A stretch of DNA of 64,000 nucleotides from Ophiostoma sp. CBS 140.51 (Eukaryota; Ascomycota; Sordariomycetes; Ophiostomatales; Ophiostomataceae): NCBI GenBank assembly GCA_029298735.1, contig JANSLP010000088.1, positions 45,694-109,693 on the forward strand. Reading direction: 5' to 3'. The position numbers were made by a program, and so were the translations under genes. The notes below the pieces were generated by a model, which was not told the DNA's origin, did not search any database, and saw only the letters and a program-made list of their open reading frames with translations. Positions 45,348-58,100 of the stretch are shown in pieces; position 1 is the first letter of the stretch, and every line of letters starts with the position of its first letter.

Positions 45348-46767
45348 TGTGTGAGGGGAGGAGAGTTGAGAAGAAACTGAAGTTGGATCAATGACAGAAG
45401 CTCCCAAGTAGAATGAGTGAGCCCGGAGAGCCCTTTTATATAGTAAACTTTTTTTTATCCTCTCCTTGACCTAGGTCAGAGCCAATACGGCAGAGCTTGA
45501 GACAGCGGCCTGGATGCAATGGCAAGCTGGTTTGATGGGCGTTCGTGATCTTGGCGCGGCTCTATTTGAAAGTCGCAGGGGAGGTATAAGGTGAGGGAAG
45601 ATGTAGCGGTCAACAAAAGATTAGGAAACAAGAAATAGCAAAGGGGGAAGCCCAATATGAGACAGTTGTGCTTGTTTTGGTGGTTGTTTTGTGGTGGTCG
45701 TCTCTTTCCTCTTTCAGCTTCTTATGGTGCTGTGTATAGGCGGGGCAGGTGCACTGCAGAAGACAGCTGTGGTAGCGCGGCTCCTTCCCCGCGATCTTGT
45801 TCCTGTGGCCTGGCCTGGCCTGATTTGGTTCAAGGCCTTTGTCAGTCGCTCTTGCCTCAGGTGTTCTCGGCCCAGGCAAGCGGTCTTTGTTCCAGGCGCT
45901 CGGTTATACTGATATCGCCGTAGCGGGCTCCGCCGGATTTCACCAATTTTGCAGGCCACACGGACTCCCACGGGCTTCATATCAGTCAATTGAGTTGTGT
46001 CTGGGGCTGTAATATTTCTCTAAATACTCTCCAACACTTTACCCTCTCGTTTAATACCTGCTCACTCACTCACTGTGCTCTTCTGAGCCGCCTCTCCCTT
46101 CTGTTGACATGGTCACGTGAGCAACACGATGGTACTTTCCTGTCCTGCTCTGACGACAAGACATTGTCCCCCCTTTCTCAAAATACTTTGAAATAAAAAG
46201 ACAAACTTCAAAATAACCTCACTTTCTCATTCTCACCTCTCACCTGGACGCGCGTGGCCGTTGCCTGCGCTCAACCACCGTCTTTTCGGAGCTTGGCGGC
46301 AAACAGTGGCCCTAGCTCGGCTTTGTATTATTAAGACGATAGCACACGCCAAAGCCGCCGGCGATAGCGGAGCCCCCAGTGCCTGTCGCCACGGCTTTCA
46401 GGCCAGGCCAGCAAAAAAAAGGAAAAAGACGGCTTCGCTCACCTTCCACGGCACTTTCCAGTGCTTCCCACATGCGAACCTAGCTTTCTGCCTCGAGCAC
46501 CCCAGCAAACCCCCAATCCCGATTCCTCTCCGTCCACGGCGTGTAGGAACGGCGGCCCGGAGCTGTATTCACCTTTTCTTCGTTTCTTTCTTTTCTCCTT
46601 TCATTCATTGTTCCATTTTCTCTATTCCCTCATCCCCCTTCTCCCCGCGACAGCCAGCCTCACCCCCGTCTGAGAGCTGCTCGTGGCTGTCATCGTTTGA
46701 TTTCTCAGCCGAGCCCTCGAGCTCACTCTCTCCCACCACAAACCTCCGACCCTCCAAACCGCCCAGT
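45348..46767. other. Divergent spacer between the unknown gene and Lon
   Basis: 1.4 kb. The first 100 bp hold the promoter of the minus-strand gene. The Lon side (46550-46740) is CT-rich and probably transcribed leader. The frame of Lon stays open back to about 46261 but has no upstream ATG, so this is leader, not coding. No clear heat-shock element array was found. Confidence 0.5.
45434..45443 (-). promoter_or_regulatory. TATA box of the unknown gene
   Basis: Reads TATATAAAAG on the minus strand, about 90 bp upstream of the ATG at 45347; good match to the consensus and in the right orientation. Confidence 0.55.
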
Positions 46768-49700
46768 ATGCTTCGACAACATGCCTCGCGGCGACTTTTA
46801 GCCAGCAGCTCGCCTCGATGTGCCCGGCCTGCTCACATCCGCCTCCTCTCGACAACGCCCTCGTCCCGACCACGACTAGCTGTGGCTCCCACAGCGTCAT
46901 CGTCAGCAGCATCATGCCTCTCCACACGGGCCACGGCCCTCCTCCTCTCTCCTCGCATGCCGTCTCTCAATTCGGCATCCTTCTCGACATCGCCCATCCA
47001 GCTGAAAAAGGAGCCGCGCGGGTTCTTCGACGCCACCGGCAACGCAGAAGAGGACGCGAAGAACAAGGCCAAGGAGGAGGAGGAGGAGAATGAGAACAAG
47101 GACAAGGCAGATGAGGCCAAGTCCGCCGAGGTTGAGGCAACCAAGGACACAGAAGCTGAGCCCGCCAAGGCCGAGTCCAAGTCCAAGTCTGCCTCTAGCG
47201 ACCAGGAGTCTCCCGCCGACGGCAAGCCCAGCAGCGCAGCCTCGTCTGCTGGCAGCTCGTCAGGAAGCGACAGTGGCTCGGGCGATGGCGGCAATGGCAA
47301 GAAGGGCCGCAAGTCCAACGCTGACAAGGCCCTTCAAAAGCCTGTTGTGCCCGAGGTCTACCCGCAGGTCATGGCCATTCCTATTGCGAAGCGGCCGCTC
47401 TTCCCCGGCTTCTACAAGGCCATCACCATCAAGGACCCCAACGTCGCCAGCGCCATTACTGAGATGATCAAGCGCGGCCAGCCGTACGTGGGTGCTTTCC
47501 TCTTCAAGGACGAGAACGCCGACGACGACATAATACACAAGGCCGACGATGTCCACGACGTCGGTGTCTTTGCCCAGATCACGAGCGCCTTCCCGCTGCA
47601 CGGCGAGGGCGCTACCGGCCTTACGGCCATTCTGTACCCCCACCGCCGTATCCGGCTGTCTACCCTTATTCCGCCAGGGTCAGGCAGCAGCGGTGTCAGC
47701 GAAGCCAGTGTCACGGATGCCGACAAGACCCCTGAATCCACCGAGGTAGCCGAGGGCAGTGAGACGCCCGTTCCCGACCCGATCCCTGCGAAACCGACCG
47801 ACGAGGAGGCACAGCGCGAGAAGAAGGGCGATGTTGTGGCCAGCTTCGAGGAGAGTGCTGTGACGGCGGCCCCCAAGAGTGACTCTCCCTCGTCTAAACA
47901 ACAATCGTCGCACCCCGCCCAATACGAGCCGACCTCTTTCCTGCGCAAGTTCAACGTCAGCCTCGTCAACGTCGAGAACCTCACAGAGGAGCCCTTTGAC
48001 GCCAAGAGCCCCGTTATTCGCGCAGTGACCAACGAGATTGTCAATGTCTTCAAGGAGGTTGCGCAGATGAACAGCCTGTTCCGCGACCAGATCTCCACCT
48101 TTTCCATGAGCCAATCGGCAGGCCACGTCACCGCCGAGCCTGCCAAGCTTGCCGATTTTGCTGCTGCCGTGTCCGCAGGCGAGCCGGCCGAGCTGCAGGA
48201 GGTGTTGTCAAGCTTGAACGTCGAGGAGCGCATGCAGAAGGCGCTTGTTGTGCTCAAAAACGAGCTGATGAATGCTCAGCTGCAGTCCAAGATTACGCGC
48301 GAGGTCGAGAGCAAGATTACCAAGCGCCAGCGCGAGTACTGGCTGATGGAGCAGATGAAGGGCATCCGCCGCGAGCTGGGCATCGAGTCCGACGGCAAGG
48401 ATAAGCTCGTCGAGAAGTTCAAGGAGAAGGCCGACAAGCTGGCCATGCCCGAGGCTGTCCGCAAGGTCTTTGACGACGAGATCAACAAGCTGGCCCACCT
48501 CGAGCCCGCCGCGTCCGAGTTCAACGTCACCCGTAACTACCTCGACTGGCTGACCCAGATTCCCTGGGGCCAGCGGAGCGCCGAGAACTTTGGTATCCAC
48601 AATGCCGTCACGGTCCTTGACGAGGACCACTACGGCCTCAAGGACGTCAAGGACCGCATCTTGGAGTTTATTGCTGTTGGCAAGCTCCGCGGTACTGTCG
48701 AGGGCAAGATTCTGTGCTTCGTCGGCCCGCCTGGTGTCGGCAAGACCAGTATCGGCAAGTCGATTGCCCGTGCCCTCAACCGCCAATACTACCGCTTCAG
48801 TGTCGGTGGTCTGACGGACGTTGCTGAGATCAAGGGCCACAGACGGACATACGTCGGCGCCCTGCCAGGTCGTGTCATCCAGGCGCTGAAGAAGTGCCAG
48901 ACTGAGAACCCGCTGATCCTGATTGACGAGATTGACAAGATCGGCAAGGGCTACCAGGGCGACCCGTCCTCGGCGCTGCTGGAGCTGCTCGACCCCGAGC
49001 AGAACAGCTCTTTCCTCGACCACTACATGGACGTCCCTGTCGACCTGTCCAAGGTTCTGTTTGTGTGCACGGCTAACATGACCGACACCATCCCCCGGCC
49101 ACTGCTTGACCGCATGGAAGTCATCCGTCTGTCGGGCTACGTCGCGGACGAGAAGATGGCCATTGCCGAGCGCTACCTGGCACCCGCGGCCAAGGAGATG
49201 GCCGGTCTGCGGAATGCTGATGTCACCCTGAGCCAAGACGCCATTGACGAGCTCATCAAGTCGTACTGCCGCGAGTCGGGTGTGCGTAACCTGAAGAAGC
49301 AGATTGAGAAGGTGTACCGCAAGTCGGCCCTCAAGATCGTCCAGGACCTGGGCGACGAGTCGCTGCCTGCTGCCGCCACTGCCCAGGAGGCGCTAAGCAA
49401 GGACAAGGACGAGGCTGAGTCGGTCACTGCGGCCGATGAGACGGCCGCGTCCGAGGTGTCCTCGGAGGATGACGCCAGCTCGACGACCTCGACCACATCC
49501 AGTGCAAGCGAGTCAACAGCCGCTACCGAGACGTCAGAAGACGGCACTACGTCGGCGACCAGCAAGACCACGACCGACAAGCCGCGGAAACCCCTGGACG
49601 TTCCCGAGTCGGTCCACGTCGTCATTGGCCGCGACAACCTCAAGGACTACGTCGGCCCCCCGGTCTTCACCTCGGACCGCCTGTACGACACGACGCCACC

Positions 49701-50410
49701 TGGTGTCACCATGGGCCTGGCCTGGACGCAGATGGGCGGTGCCGCCATGTACGTCGAGACGATCCTACAGTCGGCGCTGCGGCCGAGCAGCCGCCCGTCG
49801 CTCGAGATTACGGGCAACATTAAGGCCGTGATGAAGGAGTCGTCTACGATTGCTTACTCGTTCGCTAAGGCTATGATGGTCAAGGAGTTCCCGGACAACC
49901 ACTTCTTTGACAAGGCCAAGCTGCATGTACACATCCCCGAGGGTGCCGTGCAAAAGGACGGGCCCTCGGCCGGTATCACCATGGCCACGTCGCTGCTTTC
50001 GCTGGCGCTGGACCACCCGATCGACCCAACGGTCGCCATGACGGGCGAGCTGACGCTGACGGGTAAAGTGCTGCGCATTGGCGGTCTGCGCGAGAAGACG
50101 ATTGCGGCACGCCGTGCGGGATGCAAGACGGTCATCTTCCCCGAGGACAACATGTCGGACTGGCTCGAGCTTCCTGAGGTGAGTTCACCCTTTTGCTTTA
50201 CTACTTGTCTAATTTTATTGAATACAGTCATGCTAACAGTTACAGAACATCAAGGAAGGCATTGAGGGCCGCCCCGTCAGCTGGTACTCTGACGTGTTTG
50301 GCATCATCTTCAAGGACATTGACCGCGAAGAGGCTGGCAAGTGCAAGATCTGCGAGTGGAAGAAGCTGCACGACAAGGATGACTCGAGCAAGAAGGACGA
50401 GGATGACTAA
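46768..50410 (+). CDS. Mitochondrial Lon protease (Pim1-type)
   Basis: ATP-dependent serine protease of the mitochondrial matrix that degrades damaged proteins and helps maintain mtDNA. Two exons, 46768-50178 and 50246-50410 (67-nt intron, GTGAGT, CTAAC), 1191 residues. Residues 1-75 form an Arg/Ser-rich mitochondrial targeting region. An acidic Glu/Lys/Ser linker follows (about 85-190), then the Lon N-domain (about 197-560) carrying a disordered insert, the AAA+ module with Walker A GPPGVGKT near 652 and Walker B LILIDEID near 716, and the protease domain with Ser1067 (KDGPSAG) and Lys1110 (GGLREK) as the catalytic dyad. A Ser/Thr/Glu-rich insert of about 70 residues separates AAA+ and protease domains, as in other fungal Lons. 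The C-terminal extension contains a CKIC (CxxC) motif and an acidic/Lys tail. Confidence 0.97.
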
Positions 50411-50826
50411 ATGACAAACTTACATACACACGCAAACACACAAAACACCAAAAAAACCATCAACGAAAAGACTAGACGAAAAACAAAAAGGCGAGGCGCG
50501 GTGCGGTTTTTGTCTGTCTTTATATAAAACTAAATAAAGCGAGAATGGGGGCTTTTTTGGGGGGCCAGGAGCGGAAGCGGAATTCGGATCTCGAATGGGA
50601 GTTTTGATATAAAGGGTAATAAAGGAAAGCATATTGCATGTCATATTGCATTTGTCTTTTGTCTTTTTGTCCTTCTATCTCTTTGCTTTGCATCCCCCCA
50701 TCTCTTTTCTCATCTTCCTTAGCATTTATGCACTGGACGGGCATCCCCACTGCACACACAATCTGTACTTTTATACACTCATGATGCAACCAGGCCGCAT
50801 GTGTACAGCTGTTCTCTCTTCTTCTA

Positions 50827-50840
50827 CCCCCCCCCCCCCC
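50827..50840 (+). repeat. Poly-C run followed by T5
   Basis: Fourteen consecutive C then five T in noncoding DNA; likely length-variable and error-prone in sequencing. Confidence 0.85.
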
Positions 50841-52205
50841 TTTTTCTCTGATGCATTTATTCTATGCATGTACGCGTCTTTTGGGTCTGGCAGCTGGTTG
50901 GCCACGGCAACAACAGAAACGCGGCTGTGCGACTTTTGCACGAGGCATTTTTGTGTGCATTTATTTTTGGGATCTCTTTTTCTCATTGTTTCCTTTTTAT
51001 TATTTTGCTTCATTTTCTGGCATTCAGCCTCGTCGAGGACGACTCTCCCCTTATATACTAATAGAAAAAAACTCCTGTACAAAATATGTATGTGTATCTT
51101 TATCTGTATATGTATGTAGTACCTAGTAGTATGAAACCTTTCACCTATAAGAGCCCCCTTTCTTGTTTCTTTTCTGGGTTCTCTTGTGATTCGCTTTATG
51201 ATTCGCCTTCGTGTTATGCAATGTCTCCAGATATCCCTCACATGACCAGCCGCAGACGCTGTCATCCCCTTGTGATGTAGGACTTTTTTTTGCACGACGG
51301 CCAGATTATACATCGCAAGTGTATCTTACTGAGATATTTAGACTTCATAATCCGCATTTTTCATTTTATTTCATCGATTCTCAGGTCATTCATGACCGGA
51401 CAGTCGGCCCATATGGGAACACACAAGATTGCACTTTTCTGATCTTATTTCTTGCCACTGATCCGAGCCCCGTAGTCTGTGGGAAGCTAGCAGATTCTTG
51501 GAATGTAAAATTGAAAGAGAGAAGGGATATCGAATAGAAAAAAGACAAAAACGCTCCCACGAGGCCATCGTGATAGTTTCTTGAATTTTGCCCAACCGTC
51601 ATCGCGCATGGCATATGTTGTCAGCTAGAGCCCATTTTCGCACTCTGACAAAAATCTAGAAAATAATGGATATAAAAAACACCCCTTGGTAAACCTCTCT
51701 CATCGTTATCAGTGGCCATCTCATCACTTTGGTGGTGTGTCAATGTGTTGTTCTTTTTAGTATTTTAACGTGGGATGTTGTTGGGCCCTAAAAACAGCGC
51801 TGTCCGCGGGAGCGCCCCGCCAATAATAACAGCAGATCATATGGCTCAACCCAGGGTACGGGGCAGTACTTAAAGTGGCAGTCAGTTGCCCCCAATTTCT
51901 CACTATTCCCACGCTTTTTACGCTTTCCCACACCAGTTCATGTATCCCCGCGTCCCTGTTCGCCGGCCAGCACATCGCCCGCCGCTGCCGTCGCCTGGGC
52001 TGGCACTAGCGGCCGCTGCGCAGTTGGCGCTAGGCTGTCTCAAGGGGGTGTGCTCAGGACCCAAAAAAGAGCATAAAGGTGCACGCCTCGCCATAAGGCC
52101 GCAACGGCGCTCAGTTCTTTCCCCCTCTGGCGGCCGTCACCCCAGTGGTGCCTTTACACGTGTGCGTGCTCCACCCCACCCTTCGACCGCCCCAAAATCC
52201 AAAAT

Positions 52206-52234
52206 GGTTCAATGGTTCAATGGTTCAATGGTTC
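52206..52234 (+). repeat. 8-bp tandem repeat GGTTCAAT
   Basis: Three full perfect copies plus a partial fourth in noncoding DNA; simple microsatellite-like array. Confidence 0.9.
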
Positions 52235-54010
52235 TTTCCTTCTTTCCCCCCAGCCCCCCTGTCTCCTGCCTTCTCTCCTGAGTCCTTCCTGTCGTGCCTT
52301 GTCTCGTTTTTTATGACCTCTCCCCTGCCTCCTTCCTCTTTCCAACAGAAAAACTCGTGCGTGAAGAATCCTCCGTTCGGAGCAGGCCGAACGAGTAGGT
52401 TGTCTTTGTTTTTGTACCTTGTACTTTGTGACTCTGTGTATCATACGTTGTATTACTGTTCTCGGAGTGTGCTCTACGAGCATAACAGAACAGACGAGAC
52501 AACAGATGCAATGGTGCCAAGCGCCGACATATATCCCAGCACTGGTCTGACCCTGGCCAGCCAGGTCCCGGCCCGGCCACGACATGCTTGGTGCTCGGTA
52601 GAGGTACATGCAAGTGTGCAGGCAGGTGTAGTGTAAGAAACATATATGCTGGTAAAAATGAAGGAACATGAGAGCAGCATCGCTCCTGCTGTTCTCGCTT
52701 CGCTGACTGCCTTGTTTGTTGTTTGCTCCTGCTGGCCAACCTCTAGCCAACCTCCTTTCCGTTAGCTCCTGCCATCTCCATCCACTGAACTAGGAAGGAT
52801 GGGGACAGAACGAGCGAAACGGGAAAGAAGGGAAAGTAGAGAAGAGAAATGGGAAAGAACGAGAGAACATCCCACCCTCGCACTTGCCTCCAGAGGGCCT
52901 TTGGAAATGGGTTCGCAAATGCCGTATTATCTCGCTCACTACCGCCGACCTGGGTGTGGTACTGCCTTTTCTGGCCTCCTTTTTTATTATTATTATCTTG
53001 CCGTCGTCTTGACCCCTTTCGAATTTTGACATCTTTTTGTTTCTCTGCTTCTCTCATCTCTTCTCTCATCTCCTTTCCATATCCCTTCCTCCCACATTCG
53101 CGACATCTCCCCTCACCACCTCCGCCTCGTCGAACATTGACGGTTCCCCTGCAACTCCCGTCTGCCAATCCGCCCGCTCGCACTTTTCTCCGCTTCCTAT
53201 CAGACCTCGCAACCCTCTTCTCCTCATTTTTATTCACTTTTTTATTCTCTTCACACCCTCCACCTCGCGGCACAGTGGCATCTTGGATCCTATGCGCCAC
53301 GGTTCGCACCCGCACTGCCATTTCTGAGCTCTTTGAGCTTTTTGAGCGTATCGATCTGCCACCCCATATTACGTTTCTGGGAGTTTATATCTGCTTCGTG
53401 TGCTTTTTCAATCAATTTGATCACCTCCCATTTTCTTATATCTCCTTTATTTTTCGGCCCCATTGTGCCTTGCCCACCCTTCCCCATCTCTGGCCACGGT
53501 CACCTGGGAGCCTTGGGGATGCATTTCTGATGCATTTGTGCCCGAATTGTGATTCAAGATCTCTGGTACATGTACACGCACGACCTGCAGTGCACCCGCA
53601 GCCCATCTTGCACGGTCGAAGCGAGACATATACGAGAACAAGGAGAGCAAAGCGCGTTTGAACCCAGCTCCCAAATACGTTTCCACGACTTGTCAGATCC
53701 GACTGTTCGACCTGGGACGTGTTTGTTCCTCATCCTGCTCGCCGGGCATCCACTGCCTAGCGGCTCCCAGCCAAGGCGGTCTTTTCTCATCAGACAATCA
53801 GGCAAGGCGAGACCCGTTGCTCGTTTGGCCGGCCTTTTGTTGTTGTCTTTCATCGAGCACCAGTCGATTGTACGAGAGGGCAGTGCAAGCCTCGCCCGGC
53901 CGACCAGCCCGTTTTTTTCGTTTATTTCTCATCCTCGCAGAATGCTACCGTTGCCTTGCTCTCGGATGAAAATCACAAAAACCACGAGACGAGCTTGAAG
54001 CAGACAACAA

Positions 54011-54037
54011 AGCACACCAAGCACACCAAACACATCA
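54011..54037 (+). repeat. 9-bp tandem repeat AGCACACCA
   Basis: Two perfect copies and a third diverged copy in the presumed leader region of the kinase gene. Confidence 0.75.
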
Positions 54038-55161
54038 AAAAGGATATCAGAAGCACATCAAGCACACGAGAGGGAGCCAGAAGAAAGATAAAGTTGGCGC
54101 CGCCAGCTCCAGTCTTTTCGCGCCCGTCTTTGCGCAAACCAGGCCCAAGCTCCTGTGCGTTGCTGCACGAACCCCCCCTGCTCCTTTTTCGATTTTCCAC
54201 TTTGTCAACCTAGTCAATTTTTTGCGCGTGAGCCGAATTGAACAAAAAAAGCCAAAGCTTGGACAACGGAGGCCGTCTTGTTTTCACCGACAAGGTAAAA
54301 GTCACCACCGGCCATTGTGGTTTGCAACATCTGCAGACTGCAGACCTTTTTTGTTCTGCCTCATAGACCGACCTTTCCCTCACCTTGGGCTCGTCAACAA
54401 CTATACAGATTTCAACAGACGAAATTAAATAGGAGCAGGCTGCACGCTTCACGCGAAACAACACCCTCTTTACCCTAATGGCCCTGCAACCCACGACGAC
54501 TCCATACACCTGCACCTAACACCGGCCCCCTTTTCACCGCCGCCATCTTCGCACAACTTCAAACCTGCCGGTCACCGCATCTTGCTTGCTGCCCCTGGGT
54601 CCCCTCTTGTGACCTTCTTCATAGGTTGCTGGTTGCTTCTGGCAAAAAGTTAATCTTTTGTGCCGATCACCAACGTCCAGTCGGGAGGTCTCTTTTTGTT
54701 GCCATTTTGTGCAGAGTATCACTTGTGCTGCTTTGACTGCCCCCCTCTCCCGGCCACCCGTTTCCCCCCCATCTTTGTTTATCTTTTAACCTTCACATAC
54801 GTTTGAGCCCACTTCAATTGCTGCCCATTGAGCCTTATAGTTTGACCTTTTATATCTCTATTTACTTCACGGCGCCCCATTTACTTGTCCCTGCCCTCCA
54901 CTTTCCTTCATTGCTTCTGCCCCCCTGCCAGACCGCCAGCCCACGACACAACACAACTGTTAGACCGCCAAACATCACGCCCGCGTCTCAACGCGGGCCC
55001 GAACAACAACAGCGCATTCATCCGCAGTTCTAAAGTGTCTATTTCTCGCTTCCCATCTTTTGCGCTGGCCGCCTTCGAAACGCCGCTCCGTACACAGTTC
55101 CACGGTCGCTGGGGCGGCAGCAGAAGTGCCATCTGCCTTTGAACCTGGCAGCGGCGACCTC

Positions 55162-58100
55162 ATGGCCCAACCAACTTCGCTGCCGGAGGAGCGTCAGGCT
55201 AGAAGTTTGCGGACAGCCCCGCCGGCCTCAGCAACACCCCCGGCGTCTCCCGCAAAGAGCTTGTGGAAGAGGTTATTAAATCGCAGTTCAAGCGCACACC
55301 CAGAAGACCAGCTGAAAAGCCCGTCTGCTGTGCACTCGGACCTCCCACAGCCCGTGTTGCCAGTACCGCCATCATCCGCTCAAGATCCTCCTTCAATAGC
55401 ATACGAGGGGAATGCACCATTAGATCCGGTGCAAGACGAGCTTGATCCTAACCACAATGACCCGTTGCCTGATGGCTCAAACGCTGATGCCGCAGCTTCT
55501 GTCGCCGAAGCGGACGGCGGCGTTGCGGCAAAGACGATCAGCAATAGCCGGCGAGGGCCACAACGTGATGTCGTTCCCGGCTTGCCTCGGGCGCAGACAT
55601 TTGCTCGTCAACAGTCTGAACTGCGCGGGAATCTCATGCCGATTCTCCCGACGCCAGCTGAGCGCCGGGGCGTGTCGGCGGACCGGCGGTTAGCGCGGAG
55701 TGTATCATCCCCCACAAGTTCACAAATCCTCCTAGACCCTCGCACCAGTGCACCCAATATTTCGAGCCGTCCACAAACGGATGATTCCGATGCGGCGGAA
55801 CCACCAACCGACGCAACACCGGAAGTTGTGCCACCTGTTCCTTCTATTCCTTCGTTGGCCGCTACTGCGGCTTCCAGTGTTCCGCCGCCAATAAGTGACG
55901 CCGGGGCTGATGACACTGCAGCTGTCACAAATGGAGGAGATGTGAACCGTGTGAACCATGACGACCATAACGTTGCTATCCCCCCATTACAGCTCTCCGC
56001 ATTGGGCGGCGAACATGACCACGGGGTTTTTGATGCACATTCTTTTAGCGGCGACATCGCCAAGGAGAAAGACAGCTATCACGTCGACACAGCCTCCATG
56101 ACATCGTCACAGTATGAGCATCGCATTCGATATGAGCTGGAGCATGTGTGGATCCTCAACTTGTCGATGCACTTCCGAGACAAGTCCAGACGTGAGAAGT
56201 TCTTTGTGACCTATCGGCAACGGCCCGACTTGACGCGCCGCGTCACCATCTCCCTCGACTACCGCGATGCACCAGAAGGCTCGCTCGAGATGGACCTACT
56301 TGACACAAAGCTTCAACGCGACAAGAACGAGATGATTTACGAGGCCATCCGCGAGAGCTTAGTCGATATACAGTTCTACAACACTGTGACAAACCTCAAG
56401 CTGCAGACGACCGATGGCCGTCTGCATGTGCACGTCGTCGAGGATACCACGGTTCGTCAACCCCCCCTCTAGCTGTTGTTCAGAACTTCACTAACACACT
56501 TTCAGGAAATTATTGACTACCCTTCGGTCCAGTTTGTGCACCACCTGGGCTGCCGCAAGATCCGGGAATCCGAGGTCGGGTTTGATTCTCACATGTCGGG
56601 CTTTGTTTACAAAGTCCGTGTTGATGGCCGGGTCCTCATCAAGAAGGAGATTCCGGGCCCCGACTCCGTTGATGAGTTTTTGTACGAGGTGAACGCTCTC
56701 AACTTTCTCCGCGACTCACAAAATGTCATTGAGCTGTATGGTATCATTATCGGCGATGATGATCGCGTCCGGGGTCTTCTCATCAGCTACGCCGAGCAGG
56801 GTGCCCTGATCGATATTCTCTATGAGAACAACCACGGAATCCCCTGGTACACCCGCATGAAGTGGGCACGTCAGATTGTCCATGGCCTCTCCGAGATTCA
56901 TGAAGCTGGATTTGTACAGGGTGACTTCACTCTTTCCAACATTGTCATTGACGACGATGGCAATGCCAAGATTATCGATATCAACCGGCGTGGATGCCCT
57001 GTTGGCTGGGAGCCGCCCGAGGCGACACCTCTGATTCAGAGTGACCAGCGTATCTCAATGTACATTGGAGTCAAGTCAGATTTGTATCAGCTGGGCATGG
57101 TGCTTTGGGCATTGGCGACGCAGGAGGACGACCCAGAAGCACATGGACGGCCGCTTCACCTAGGCGAGGATGTCGGTGTGCCTCAATGGTACCGCAGCAT
57201 TGTGGAGACCTGCTTGGCAGAGGATCCTCGGGAGCGCTCGCAAGCTCTGCAGCTTCTTAGCTATTTCCCACGTCTCAACGGAGGAAGTGCTCGCTTTGAC
57301 GATAGCGACTACGAAGACGACTGGGTTCATGGCCCGCACCATCATCCGACATTCTACGCTCACAGCGCCCCCTCCGGATCGGTCGATGATGGCTCCAACT
57401 CGTTCCGGCACCGAGCAGCAGGGATCGATAGCGTCCCCTCTGGTGATGACAATGCCGACGATGACATTGCCAAGCAGTTTATGGAGACAGAACGGCCCGA
57501 GTTTGTTGTTGACAAGTTCACAAACCTGACACCAATCATCCGCAGTGTGACACCAGGCAACGACTGGGCTTATGTGAACAACTTTGGACACACATATGTC
57601 GACCCCACGAACGGCGTCTCCAACGAGCCGTACTACTACCCGACGCGGGGCCGCTCTCCGCCCAGAAAGGGAACCTCCTCTGCTCGACGGGATGCATCGT
57701 GGGTCAGGCAGAGGTCGCTATCGCCGGAAGAACACCAAACCTGGGCCCAAACATCAGCCACAGACCTCCATCATGAAATGCGGTCCGAGTGCTCACCACA
57801 CCCCAGTCCGCCTGCCAATGGGCCTCCAGCCTCGATCGAGGTTAAGCACGACGAAGTCCATGATGAGCTCCAGGTGGTAGCCGAAGTTGAATCCGGAGCC
57901 GGAGCCGAGACTGAAGATGTAGCCGCTGCCACTGCGACAGCCACAGCCGAGGTCGCGGCCGACGATAAAGCCGATGTACTGGCTGATGTTATTGAAGCAG
58001 AAGCAATGGAGACAGCGGGCTTGCACATTGTGGCACCGGGAAACGAAGAAGTTCCCGACGAGACTGTCGTTGCCACACCCGTTATCGACGAAGTGGTTGG

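Larger units (their letters stand above)
50411..55161. other. 4.75-kb gap: Lon 3' flank and long upstream region of the kinase gene
   Basis: No supported gene. The longest + frame (52849-53661) starts in noncoding-looking DNA and encodes an F/L/S-rich peptide from CT-rich sequence, so I treat it as chance. CT-rich tracts recur on the + strand (50640-51010, 52240-52340, 52980-53260, 54520-54960), consistent with a long promoter and leader for the downstream kinase. Homopolymer and short tandem repeats are listed separately. Confidence 0.5.

Noticed and set aside
48208..49236. 342-codon minus-strand frame opposite Lon
   Set aside because: Antisense shadow of the AAA+ domain; no recognisable protein features.
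52849..53661. 270-codon + strand frame in the gap before the kinase
   Set aside because: F/L/S/P-rich product generated by CT-rich DNA, no ATG context or domain; treated as chance.
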